DNA of 60,583 nt. It comes from CAJXVY01 sp965657575 (GTDB lineage Bacteria > Actinomycetota > Actinomycetes > Actinomycetales > Microbacteriaceae). The stretch is taken from positions 1 through 60,583 of the forward strand of contig CBFHOK010000007.1 of assembly GCA_965657575.1 (NCBI GenBank), read 5' to 3'. The notes beneath the pieces are model-generated. The model made no database searches. It saw nothing but the letters and a program-made list of their open reading frames with translations, and had not been told where the DNA came from. The position numbers and the translations under genes were made by a program. Below, piece by piece: positions 47,104 through 55,778 of the stretch. The first letter of the stretch is position 1. Every line of letters starts with the position of its first letter.

Positions 47104-47666
47104 AATTACAACTCGCCACCGGAAATCAACACAAAATTGAAGAAGTACGTTCGATTCTTGGAGAAGATCTCGTGGAGCTTGTTGGGTACTCAGGTGCGGA
47201 GCCGATTGAAAACGGCGTTAGCTTTTTTGAAAATGCTTTGATCAAAGCGAAAGCGGGATACCTAGAAACAGGCATTCCAACAATTGCTGATGACTCGGGT
47301 TTGGCAATCGAAGTCATGGGGGGTTCTCCAGGGATTCTTTCCGCTAGGTGGAGTGGTGAAAAAGATGACGCTAAAAACCGTGATTTAGTTTTGGCACAAA
47401 TGGTCGATATGGACTCTCGAGCAGCAAGTTTTGTCTGCTCGATTGCTTTGGTTAGCGAGGATGGCGAATACGGCTTTACGGGTGTTTGGCAAGGACAGCT
47501 TGCAAGGGAAAGTCGTGGAGCGGGAGGCTTTGGTTATGATCCAATATTCATCCCTGAGGGTTTTGAAATTACTGCCGCGGAGATGGAGCCTGAGGTGAAA
47601 AACTCCATGAGCCACCGATTTTTAGCTCTTTCTCAATTGGCTGATTTTTTGCGGCGCCCCCAGTAG
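47100..47666 (+). CDS. rdgB: RdgB/HAM1-type non-canonical purine NTP pyrophosphatase
   Basis: A 188-residue enzyme that removes dITP/XTP from the nucleotide pool. It has the LATGNQHKIEEVRSIL start, FFENALIKAKAGY, IADDSGLAIEVMGGSPGILSARWSG and GFGYDPIFIPEGF. The TTG start overlaps rph. Its last four codons (RRPQ) plus stop lie in the 3' half of the tRNA-Arg gene on the opposite strand (12-base overlap). Confidence 0.93.
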   Translation: MKLQLATGNQHKIEEVRSILGEDLVELVGYSGAEPIENGVSFFENALIKAKAGYLETGIPTIADDSGLAIEVMGGSPGILSARWSGEKDDAKNRDLVLAQMVDMDSRAASFVCSIALVSEDGEYGFTGVWQGQLARESRGAGGFGYDPIFIPEGFEITAAEMEPEVKNSMSHRFLALSQLADFLRRPQ

Positions 47667-47726
47667 GATTCGAACCTACGCACCCGCCTCCGGAGAGCGG
47701 TGCTCTATCCCCTGAGCTATGGGGGC
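47655..47726 (-). tRNA. tRNA-Arg(CCG)
   Basis: Read on the minus strand: acceptor GCCCCCA pairs with TGGGGGC, then discriminator G; the following CCG is not CCA, so CCA is added enzymatically. The anticodon stem CCGCT/GGCGG holds loop CTCCGGA with anticodon CCG, reading CGG. D arm GCTCAGGGGATAGAGC, T loop TTCGAAT. Its 3' end overlaps the rdgB stop on the other strand by 12 bases. Confidence 0.95.
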
Positions 47727-47739
47727 CGGCAGAGAAAAC

Positions 47740-47767
47740 TCTAACATCGCGGGTTCTAAGTTAGACT
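47740..47767. promoter_or_regulatory. Divergent promoter region of tRNA-Arg (-) and argS (+)
   Basis: An inverted repeat TCTAAC (47740-47745)/GTTAGA (47760-47765) spans the 65-base gap. TAGACT (47762-47767) may be the argS -10, about 25 bases before its start; TAGAGT on the minus strand (47738-47743) may serve tRNA-Arg. Weak boxes, tentative. Confidence 0.35.
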
Positions 47768-47791
47768 TAGGTGCTCGAGCTGAGGATTATT

Positions 47792-49447
47792 TTGACCCCC
47801 GAACAACTTTCACAAATCATTGCAGAGTCGCTCACGCGACTTGCAGAGAAAAACGACTTTGAACTCACTCTGCCCGAAAAAATTGTGGTTGAGCGCCCAA
47901 AGAGTCGTGAGCACGGGGACTGGTCGACAAATGTTTCCATGCAAATCTCCAAGCAGGCTGCAATGAATCCGCGAGATTTCGCGCAATTGCTGGTTTCTGA
48001 ACTCAGAAACCAGGCAGGCATCAGGAGCCTAGAAATTGCAGGCCCTGGTTTTCTAAACATCTTTTTAGACACTGCTAGTGCGGCATCAATCCTGCCTGAG
48101 GTGGTTTCAGCCGGCGAAAGTTTTGGTGGCGGAGAACTTTACGCTGGAGAGAAACTGAATCTTGAGTTTGTTTCTGCAAATCCAACCGGCCCCATCCATC
48201 TAGGTGGCACCAGGTGGGCGGCATTGGGTGATTCTTTGGCCAGGATTTTACAATTTCAGGGTGCAGACGTCACCAGAGAGTATTACTTCAATGACCACGG
48301 AGCGCAGATAGATAGATTTGCTCAGTCTCTGTATGCCTCTGCTGTGGGGCTAGATGCTCCAGAGGATGGATACGGTGGTCAGTACATATCTGAGATAGCC
48401 AACCGCGTTATTCAAAACCGTGGAGCAGGGGTTTTAGAGTTGCCGGAGGACCAGGCGCTCGAGGTATTCAGGTCGGAGGGGGTGGAATTGATGTTTTCTG
48501 ACATCAAATCCTCACTTTCTGATTTCGGTGTTGAATTCGATGTTTACTTCCATGAAAACTCGCTACACGAATCCAAGGCTGTTGAGAAGGCAATCTCTCG
48601 TCTGCGCGAAAACGGTCACATCTTTGACAAAGAGGGTGCCGTTTGGCTGCGCTCAACCGAATTTGGCGACGATAACGATCGTGTTGTCATCAAAAGCGAC
48701 GGAGACCCTGCCTATATCGCCGCTGACCTTGCTTATTACCTAAATAAGCGCGAGCGGGGTTTTGATCGGGCAATCATCATGCTTGGAGCAGATCATCACG
48801 GATACGTTCAGCGATTAATGGCTATGTGTGCAGCCTTTGGTGACAAGCCTGGTGAAAATCTCGAGATTCTAATTGGCCAAATGGTTAATTTGGTCAAAGA
48901 TGGCAAACCCGTGCGGATGAGCAAGCGAGCGGGGACGGTGGTCACGTTGGAAGATTTAGTGGACGCAGTTGGAACAGATGCTGCAAGGTATGCACTAACC
49001 AGATCCAGCGCCAATTCAAACTTGGACGTTGATCTAGACCTTTTGTCGAAAAAGACCAATGACAACCCAGTGTTTTATGTTCAATATGCTCACGCTAGGA
49101 CCAGACAGGTTGAAAATAATGCGCAAAGTTTTGGCATTAGCACCGAGCGTTTCGACCCCTCACTGTTAGATCACCCAACCGAAAATGAACTTATCGCCAA
49201 GATTGCTGAATTTCCAGCGGTGGTGAAAATTTCGGCTGAGAATCGGGAACCGCATCGAATAGCTCGCTATCTTGAAGAATTAGCTGGAAACTACCACCGC
49301 TGGTATGACGCTTGCAGGGTAACTCCTTTGGCTGGCAAAGAGGTTGAACCAATTCATGACTCCAGGTTGGTGCTCAATAGTGCAACCACTGTTGTTTTGG
49401 CGAACGGTTTGAGATTATTGGGTGTTAGTGCCCCGGAACGGATGTGA
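47792..49447 (+). CDS. argS: Arginine--tRNA ligase
   Basis: A 551-residue class I synthetase. Motif HIGH is FVSANPTGPIHLGG, the KMSK-type motif is VRMSKRAGT, and the C-terminal DALR helices include YVQYAHARTRQVENNA and YLEELAGNYHRWYDACRV. The start is TTG at 47792 with GAGG 6 bases upstream, giving MTPEQLSQII and normal length; a GTG at 47771 lacks a ribosome site. It is adjacent to tRNA-Arg and precedes lysA by 1 base. Confidence 0.94.
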   Translation: MTPEQLSQIIAESLTRLAEKNDFELTLPEKIVVERPKSREHGDWSTNVSMQISKQAAMNPRDFAQLLVSELRNQAGIRSLEIAGPGFLNIFLDTASAASILPEVVSAGESFGGGELYAGEKLNLEFVSANPTGPIHLGGTRWAALGDSLARILQFQGADVTREYYFNDHGAQIDRFAQSLYASAVGLDAPEDGYGGQYISEIANRVIQNRGAGVLELPEDQALEVFRSEGVELMFSDIKSSLSDFGVEFDVYFHENSLHESKAVEKAISRLRENGHIFDKEGAVWLRSTEFGDDNDRVVIKSDGDPAYIAADLAYYLNKRERGFDRAIIMLGADHHGYVQRLMAMCAAFGDKPGENLEILIGQMVNLVKDGKPVRMSKRAGTVVTLEDLVDAVGTDAARYALTRSSANSNLDVDLDLLSKKTNDNPVFYVQYAHARTRQVENNAQSFGISTERFDPSLLDHPTENELIAKIAEFPAVVKISAENREPHRIARYLEELAGNYHRWYDACRVTPLAGKEVEPIHDSRLVLNSATTVVLANGLRLLGVSAPERM

Positions 49448-49448
49448 T

Positions 49449-50861
49449 TTGAAAAACCCTCTTGCGCCTCAGTGGCTAAACCAGCCAACTGATCTGAATC
49501 TTTTGAATGACAAGATTTGGCCGTCTTCCGCTACCCGAGACAGCACCGGTGAGATTCAGATTGGTGGTGTTGGGGTAGGAGAACTGGCGAGCAAATATGG
49601 AACTCCGCTCTATGTGATTGATGAGGATGAGTTCCGCTCGAGACTGAATCAGCTCAACCGAGCATTCAGTCAACCTGCAAGAGAGCACGGGATAAATGTC
49701 CGAATGTATTACGCGGCCAAGGCTCTTTTGACCACCGACATTGCTCGCTGGGTTATGCAAGAGGGGTATTCAATAGATGTTGCAAGTGGTGGTGAGTTGG
49801 CAGTTGCGCTTGCAGCAGGCTTCGAGGGTTCAAAAATCGGACTTCATGGAAATAATAAGTCTCTGAGTGAAATCTCCCGCGCGGTTTCTAATGGCGTGAA
49901 TTCAATCGTGATTGATTCAGAGCTGGAGATTGAAAGAATCGCCTCAATAGCTGAGAGCAATTCGATAATCCAAGGAGTCAGACTCAGGGTAAACAGCGGA
50001 GTTCATGCGTCAACCCATGAGTTTCTGGCAACTGCCAGAGAAGACCAGAAATTCGGAATTCCCATGGACCAGGTTGAGGATCTTGTTTCAACTATCCGCT
50101 CGCACTCATCACTGAAATTCCTAGGCCTTCACTCCCATATCGGTTCGCAGATTTTTGTGGCGGATGGTTTTGTTGAGGCTGCCCGAAGGTTACTCGAACT
50201 GCACGCAAAGCTTTCCGAAGATCAAGAGGTACCAGAGCTAAACCTAGGTGGAGGGTTTGGGATTGCCTATCTAGATAGCGATAAGCCATTGAATATCAAA
50301 GAGCTAGGTCAACGGATAATTACAAACGTTGTCACTTTGTCAAAAGAGCTTGGCATCAAACCACCAAATCTTTGCTTTGAACCGGGCAGGGTGATTGCCG
50401 GCCCAAGCGGTGTAACTCTCTACAACGTCGGCACAATCAAAGACGTTGAAGTTAGCACCGAGGATGGGAGTGCGATCAGGCGATATGTTTCTGTGGATGG
50501 TGGAATGAGTGACAATTTGCGAAGTTCTCTTTACGGAGCGGAATACACCGCATCTCTGGCAAGCAGGGCAACCGCTGCTGAGCCACTTTTATCGCGGGTT
50601 GTTGGCAAGCACTGTGAGAGCGGCGACATTGTCGTAAACCACACCTTTCTGCCATCTGACCTGGCAATCAATGAATTGATTGCCGTTCCAGCAACAGGCG
50701 CCTACTGCTTTTCGCTAGCATCTAACTACAACTATTTGGGAAGACCACCGGTTGCAAGTGTGAAAGCCGGCGAATCAAAGCTTTTAGTTAGAGGAGAAAC
50801 CGAGCAGGATCTGCTTGCTCGCGACCAAGGTTACAGAACGGGAAGTTCAGATGAGAGCTGA
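49449..50861 (+). CDS. lysA: Diaminopimelate decarboxylase
   Basis: A 470-residue fold-III PLP enzyme catalysing the last step of lysine synthesis. It has YGTPLYVIDEDEFRSRL, PLP-lysine VRMYYAAKALLT, GLHSHIGSQIFV, LNLGGGFGIAYL, CFEPGRVIAGPSG and VDGGMSDNLR. The TTG at 49449, one base after argS, is the best start; the ribosome site is weak, so coupling to argS is likely. Its 3' end overlaps hom by 11 bases. Confidence 0.93.
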   Translation: MKNPLAPQWLNQPTDLNLLNDKIWPSSATRDSTGEIQIGGVGVGELASKYGTPLYVIDEDEFRSRLNQLNRAFSQPAREHGINVRMYYAAKALLTTDIARWVMQEGYSIDVASGGELAVALAAGFEGSKIGLHGNNKSLSEISRAVSNGVNSIVIDSELEIERIASIAESNSIIQGVRLRVNSGVHASTHEFLATAREDQKFGIPMDQVEDLVSTIRSHSSLKFLGLHSHIGSQIFVADGFVEAARRLLELHAKLSEDQEVPELNLGGGFGIAYLDSDKPLNIKELGQRIITNVVTLSKELGIKPPNLCFEPGRVIAGPSGVTLYNVGTIKDVEVSTEDGSAIRRYVSVDGGMSDNLRSSLYGAEYTASLASRATAAEPLLSRVVGKHCESGDIVVNHTFLPSDLAINELIAVPATGAYCFSLASNYNYLGRPPVASVKAGESKLLVRGETEQDLLARDQGYRTGSSDES

Positions 50862-52146
50862 TTACAGACCAATCAGAATTGGTCTGCTTGGAGCTGGTTC
50901 TGTTGGTTCACAGGTTTTCAAGCTTATTGATGAAAACTCCGATGAGTTAGCAAACAGAATCGGTGCCAGGTTGGAGATATCGGGTGTCTTAGTTCGTTCA
51001 CTGGATGCCTCCAGGGATTACTCAATTCCAAGGCAGTATCTGACCACAGATGCTGAATCAGTGATTCTTGGCTCTGACATTGTTGTTGAACTAATCGGAG
51101 GAATTCAGCCGGCGTTTGATTATGTTCGAATGGCTCTGGAATCAGGTAGTGATGTGGTCACCGCCAATAAAGCGCTTTTGGCAAACCATGGACCAGAAAT
51201 ATTTGAACTTGCCGAGCGAGTCGGTGCTCAGGTTTACTACGAGGCAAGCGTAGCTGGGGCAATCCCCATTATTCGTCCACTCAGAGAGTCTCTGGCGGGA
51301 GACAAAGTCAAGCGCATAATGGGCATCGTCAACGGCACAACCAATTTCATCTTGGACCAGATGGAGTCAACCGGGGCGAGCTTTGATGCGGCCTTAGAGC
51401 AGGCTCAGCAACTTGGCTACGCTGAGGCGGATCCAACCGCTGATGTTGGCGGCTTCGACGCTGCTGCAAAGGCCGCTATTTTGTCGTCTCTTGCTTTTCA
51501 CACAGAGGTCCATATTGACGACGTGTATACAGAGGGAATTGAAAAGATCACCCAGTTGGATATCGAAGCTGCCAAGGATGCAGGCTACACAATCAAATTG
51601 CTAGCGGTCTGCGAAAGGGTTGATGAGAATTCAATTGCTGCCAGGGTCCACCCAACCCTGATTCCGCAGACCCACCCACTCGCAAGCGTAAGAGGGGCTT
51701 TCAACGCGGTATTTGTTGAAAGCGAGGCAAGTGGTGAATTGATGTTCTATGGTGCTGGTGCCGGGGGACTAGAAACCGCAAGTGCTGTTTTGGGCGATGT
51801 AGTGATGGCCGCGAAGAGGCATTTGGGTGGTGGTTCAACAATGAGTGAGTCATCTCATGCGAAGCTGAGCATCCTGCCAATTGATGACATCATCACTCGC
51901 TATCAACTTTCTATGGAGGTTAAGGACCAATCGGGAGTTCTGGCAGTGATTGCGACTATGTTTGCGGAGCTGGAGATAAGCGTTGAAACGCTGGAGCAAT
52001 CAACCATTGATGATGGTGAAACTGTATTGCTGACGATCATCACCCACGAGACAAGTGAACGCAGTCTTCAAAAATTGATCGGCAAGCTAAACGAGAGTGA
52101 TTTGGTGACCGAGTTTAAAGGTCAAGTGAGAGTGGAGGGTGTCTAG
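50851..52146 (+). CDS. hom: Homoserine dehydrogenase
   Basis: A 431-residue NAD(P)-dependent enzyme. N-terminal nucleotide loop RIGLLGAGSVGSQV, VTANKALLANHG, GIVNGTTNFILDQM, GYAEADPTADVGGFDAAAKAAILSSLAF, and a C-terminal ACT domain (about 355-431) that normally binds threonine for feedback control. Ribosome site GGAAG; start inside lysA. thrC starts at the next base after the stop. Confidence 0.94.
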   Translation: MRADYRPIRIGLLGAGSVGSQVFKLIDENSDELANRIGARLEISGVLVRSLDASRDYSIPRQYLTTDAESVILGSDIVVELIGGIQPAFDYVRMALESGSDVVTANKALLANHGPEIFELAERVGAQVYYEASVAGAIPIIRPLRESLAGDKVKRIMGIVNGTTNFILDQMESTGASFDAALEQAQQLGYAEADPTADVGGFDAAAKAAILSSLAFHTEVHIDDVYTEGIEKITQLDIEAAKDAGYTIKLLAVCERVDENSIAARVHPTLIPQTHPLASVRGAFNAVFVESEASGELMFYGAGAGGLETASAVLGDVVMAAKRHLGGGSTMSESSHAKLSILPIDDIITRYQLSMEVKDQSGVLAVIATMFAELEISVETLEQSTIDDGETVLLTIITHETSERSLQKLIGKLNESDLVTEFKGQVRVEGV

Positions 52147-53226
52147 ATGGCACATCAGTGGCGCGGAGTTATTCGTGAATATGCAGACAGATTGAATTGG
52201 ACTGACAGCGATCCGGTGGTGACCCTCGGTGAAGGTGGCACCCCATTGATTGACGCTCCAGAGCTTGCAAAGCTATTGGATGTAGGTGAGGTTTATCTGA
52301 AGTTTGAGGGCATGAACCCAACCGGCTCTTTCAAAGACCGCGGTATGACCACCGCAGTTAGCAAGGCACTGGGTAGAGGCGCCAAGGCGGTTGTTGCCGC
52401 CAGCACTGGAAACACCTCGGCTGCTGCTGCGGCTTATGCAACAAAGGCTGGGATGCAGAGTGTGGTTTTGGTTCCCAGTGGAAAGATTGCCTATGGCAAA
52501 CTCAGTCAGGCAATTGCTCATAAAGCTCAAATTTTGCAGGTCAAGGGAAATTTCGATGATTGTTTACGAATTGCCCGCGAGCTTGATGAAAAATACCCCG
52601 TGTTCTTGGTCAATTCGGTAAACCCTGACCGATTGCAGGGACAAAAAACAGCAAGCTTTGAGGTGGTTGATGTCTTGGGCAAAGAGCCTGACCTGCACGC
52701 AATGCCGCTAGGAAACGCGGGAAATATCTCTGCATATCACCTGGGGTACACCGAAGAAATTCGTGATGGCAGGATCAAAAAGTTTCCAAAACTTTGGGGA
52801 GTTCAGGCGGAGGGTGCCGCACCGTTTATCAAGGGTGCACCGGTGCAGAAACCAGAAACAATCGCTACCGCAATTCGCATTGGTAACCCGGCTAGCTGGG
52901 ACTTAGCACAGCAGGCCAAAAAAGAAACCGAGGGCAATTTCGCATTTGCCTCAGATAAAGAATTGCTGTGGATGCACAGATTCCTCTCTCAGGAGTGTGG
53001 AGTGTTTGTTGAGCCCAGCAGTGCCGCTGGTGCTGCTGGATTGTTCAAGCATAAAAAACTGGGTGACCTACCAAAGGTTGACACTGTTGTGATAACCGTT
53101 ACCGGTCACGGTCTGAAAGACCCAGACTGGGCGCTAAAGGACGAGCGAGGCAGAAAAATTAGACCGAAGCGAGTCAGTGCGAACGCGGAGAGTGTGGCGG
53201 TAAGTTTGGGATTGGAAAAATCATGA
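52147..53226 (+). CDS. thrC: Threonine synthase
   Basis: A 359-residue PLP enzyme of the short actinobacterial ThrC group. It has VTLGEGGTPLIDAPEL, PLP-lysine Lys63 in NPTGSFKDRG, AASTGNTSAAAAAYA and GNAGNISAYHLGY. Ribosome site GGAGGGTG lies at the end of hom. thrB follows with a 4-base overlap. Confidence 0.94.
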   Translation: MAHQWRGVIREYADRLNWTDSDPVVTLGEGGTPLIDAPELAKLLDVGEVYLKFEGMNPTGSFKDRGMTTAVSKALGRGAKAVVAASTGNTSAAAAAYATKAGMQSVVLVPSGKIAYGKLSQAIAHKAQILQVKGNFDDCLRIARELDEKYPVFLVNSVNPDRLQGQKTASFEVVDVLGKEPDLHAMPLGNAGNISAYHLGYTEEIRDGRIKKFPKLWGVQAEGAAPFIKGAPVQKPETIATAIRIGNPASWDLAQQAKKETEGNFAFASDKELLWMHRFLSQECGVFVEPSSAAGAAGLFKHKKLGDLPKVDTVVITVTGHGLKDPDWALKDERGRKIRPKRVSANAESVAVSLGLEKS

Positions 53227-54122
53227 GGGTAAACGTCCGCATCCCCGCAACCAGCGCCAACCTGGGCCCAGGTTTTGACACGCTCGGAATTGCCTTGAAT
53301 TACTACGACGAGTATCAAGTTGAAACCACAGATTCGGGCTTGGAGATTGTGATCAATGGCGAAGGGACCGGAGACATCCCCACTGATGAAACAAATCTTG
53401 TATTTCGCGCCTTGAGTCTTGTTTATGAGCGTATGGGAGAGAAGCTACCCGGGCTGAAGCTGACTACCAATAACTTCATCCCGCACGGCAGGGGAATGGG
53501 ATCATCCGGTGCCGCGGTGGCTGGTGGAATCATGTTGGCGGCAGGCCTTTTAGGAAAGCAGCACAGTTTCACCGAGCAGCAGCTGTTGGATTTCGCAACT
53601 GTTTTGGAAGGTCACCCTGACAATGTCGCCCCCGCTTTGTTTGGTGGGATGACCATTGCCTGGACTGATGAAGAGGGTCCTCACCATAAGCAGCTAAGTG
53701 TTCACAGAGGTGTGTCACCGATTGTGATGGTGCCACCGAATCAGATGTCGACGAAGCTGGCAAGGTCATTACAACCCGAATCTGTACCGCACGAGGATGC
53801 CGTTTTCAATCTTTCAAGATCAGCTTTGTTGGTTGCTGCCCTTATCTCTTCTCCAGAGCTAATGCTGCCGGCAACCGAGGACAGACTTCACCAGAATTAT
53901 CGAGCCAGCGCCATGCCTGAAACGCAGGAACTGATAGTCAAGCTAAGAGAGCTTGGACACCCAGCAGTGGTTAGTGGTGCGGGGCCGTCAGTGCTGATTT
54001 TGGAGCCGAACCCTGAAAAACGACTTGAGGTTCAGGGTTTTGCGGAGAAGTATTATCCCCACTGGCGTGTATTAATGTTGGCGGTTGACTCAAAAGGTGC
54101 TACCGTAGAGGTGCACGAGTAA
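53223..54122 (+). CDS. thrB: Homoserine kinase
   Basis: A 299-residue GHMP kinase: VRIPATSANLGPGFDTLGIAL, the ATP loop IPHGRGMGSSGAAVAGG, EGHPDNVAPALFGGM and VVSGAGPSVLIL. It phosphorylates homoserine for ThrC. Last gene of the argS-lysA-hom-thrC-thrB run. The 79-base gap to rho holds no obvious terminator. Confidence 0.94.
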   Translation: MRVNVRIPATSANLGPGFDTLGIALNYYDEYQVETTDSGLEIVINGEGTGDIPTDETNLVFRALSLVYERMGEKLPGLKLTTNNFIPHGRGMGSSGAAVAGGIMLAAGLLGKQHSFTEQQLLDFATVLEGHPDNVAPALFGGMTIAWTDEEGPHHKQLSVHRGVSPIVMVPPNQMSTKLARSLQPESVPHEDAVFNLSRSALLVAALISSPELMLPATEDRLHQNYRASAMPETQELIVKLRELGHPAVVSGAGPSVLILEPNPEKRLEVQGFAEKYYPHWRVLMLAVDSKGATVEVHE

Positions 54123-54201
54123 ACGAGCCTTCGCTCACAGTGCATTTCAACTAAACCCCCTTTATGGCGTTCTGCCGGGGAAAGAAAGAGTTATTTAGTT
54201 C

Positions 54202-55776
54202 ATGGAAGAAACCGAACAGAAGCAACCTGCAAGAAAAAGAACAACTGCGGCCAAAACTACAAAGCCAAAGACCGATTCTGCAGAGGAAACAACCAAGACC
54301 ACTTCAAAGGTCGAAGAGCCAAAGGCTGAGGCCACCGAGCAGAAAAGCGGCGACTCAGAGGCAAGTCAAGAAACCAAAAAGCCCGCTCGCAGAAGAACCA
54401 CATCAAAGGCAAAAGCCGAGGAGAGTTCAGAGAAACCTGCTGAGGGTAATGCCGAAGAGTCAAGCTCAGAGAATAAGTCTCAGAACGAAAACCGCGATTC
54501 AGACAGGTCTGAAAGAGACGATAACGACAACCGCAGGGGCGGTAATCGCAATCGTCGCAACAGTCGCTATCGCGACCGTCGCCGCGGGGGAGAAGATGCC
54601 GATCCTGAAATCAGTGAGGACGACGAGCTAATCCAGGTTGCTGGAATCCTTGATGTTTTGGATAACTATGCGTTCTTGAGAACCAGTGGATACCTTCCAG
54701 GTTCGAACGATGTTTATGTTTCTTTGGGACAGGTGAAGAAAAACAGCCTTCGCAAGGGAGATGCTGTAGTTGGTGTCATCAAGGCCCCGAAAGAGGGAGA
54801 GCCACAGAACTCAAGACAGAAATTCAACGCACTCGCAAGAGTGGACTCGGTGAATGGAATTGCCGTTGCAGACCTAACCGAGCGAGTTGATTTCTCAAAG
54901 CTGACTCCTCTGTACCCAGACAGCAGACTGCGACTGGAGACTGAGTCAAAAAAGATTTCCACCAGAATCATTGATCTTGTCAGCCCAATTGGTAAGGGTC
55001 AGCGTGGACTGATTGTTTCACCACCAAAGGCTGGAAAAACCCTTATCTTGCAGGCGATTGCAAATTCAATCAGCGAGAACAACCCAGAGGTTCACCTGAT
55101 GGTGGTCTTGGTTGACGAGCGTCCAGAGGAAGTTACCGACATGCAGCGGACAGTAAAGGGTGAGGTCATTGCCTCAACCTTTGACCGTCCAGCGGATGAT
55201 CACACCACAGTTGCCGAGTTGGCAATTGAGAGAGCCAAGAGACTGGTTGAGATGGGTCACGATGTTGTCGTGCTTCTGGATTCAATCACCAGACTTGGAA
55301 GGGCCTATAACCTAAGCGCTCCAGCCAGTGGAAGAATTCTCTCCGGTGGTGTGGACTCATCTGCTTTGTATCCACCAAAGAAGTTCTTTGGAGCTGCCAG
55401 GAACATCGAAAATGGCGGATCTCTGACAATCCTGGCAACTGCCTTGGTTGAAACCGGTTCAAAGATGGACGAGGTTATCTTTGAGGAGTTCAAGGGAACC
55501 GGAAACATGGAGCTCAGGCTCTCAAGGGCGCTTGCGGACAAGAGAATCTTCCCAGCTGTTGACATTAACGCCAGTGGAACAAGGCGCGAAGAGATGTTGA
55601 TGAGCCCGCAGGAGACCAAGATCATCTGGAAGCTTAGAAGAGCTTTGGCTGGACTTGAAACCCAGCAGGCGCTGGAACTGGTAATGACCAGGCTGAAAGA
55701 CACTCAGTCCAACGTCGAGTTCTTATTGCAACTAGAGAAGTCAATGCCAGTGCCCTCCGAGGGTGAATCGGAGTAA
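54202..55776 (+). CDS. rho: Transcription termination factor Rho, without the N-terminal Rho_N domain
   Basis: A 524-residue Rho. The first about 130 residues are a low-complexity, disordered tail: Lys/Thr/Ala/Glu-rich, then Asn/Arg/Asp-rich (DDNDNRRGGNRNRRNSRYRDRRRG), likely RNA-binding and phase-separation-prone. The RNA-binding cold-shock domain follows (VAGILDVLDNYAFLRTSGYLPG), then the ATPase with Walker A SPPKAGKT, VVLLDSITRLGRAYN and the C-terminal region. The Rho_N (SAP-like) domain that opens Rho in most actinobacteria is missing. The ATG at 54202 has no close ribosome site; a purine-rich GGAAAGAAAGAG lies 12 bases or more away. Confidence 0.93.
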   Translation: MEETEQKQPARKRTTAAKTTKPKTDSAEETTKTTSKVEEPKAEATEQKSGDSEASQETKKPARRRTTSKAKAEESSEKPAEGNAEESSSENKSQNENRDSDRSERDDNDNRRGGNRNRRNSRYRDRRRGGEDADPEISEDDELIQVAGILDVLDNYAFLRTSGYLPGSNDVYVSLGQVKKNSLRKGDAVVGVIKAPKEGEPQNSRQKFNALARVDSVNGIAVADLTERVDFSKLTPLYPDSRLRLETESKKISTRIIDLVSPIGKGQRGLIVSPPKAGKTLILQAIANSISENNPEVHLMVVLVDERPEEVTDMQRTVKGEVIASTFDRPADDHTTVAELAIERAKRLVEMGHDVVVLLDSITRLGRAYNLSAPASGRILSGGVDSSALYPPKKFFGAARNIENGGSLTILATALVETGSKMDEVIFEEFKGTGNMELRLSRALADKRIFPAVDINASGTRREEMLMSPQETKIIWKLRRALAGLETQQALELVMTRLKDTQSNVEFLLQLEKSMPVPSEGESE

Positions 55777-55778
55777 AC

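Noticed and set aside
54164..54631. 155-codon frame overlapping the start of rho in another phase
   Set aside because: Its Lys/Arg/Gln-rich content is a by-product of the low-complexity rho head read in a shifted frame.
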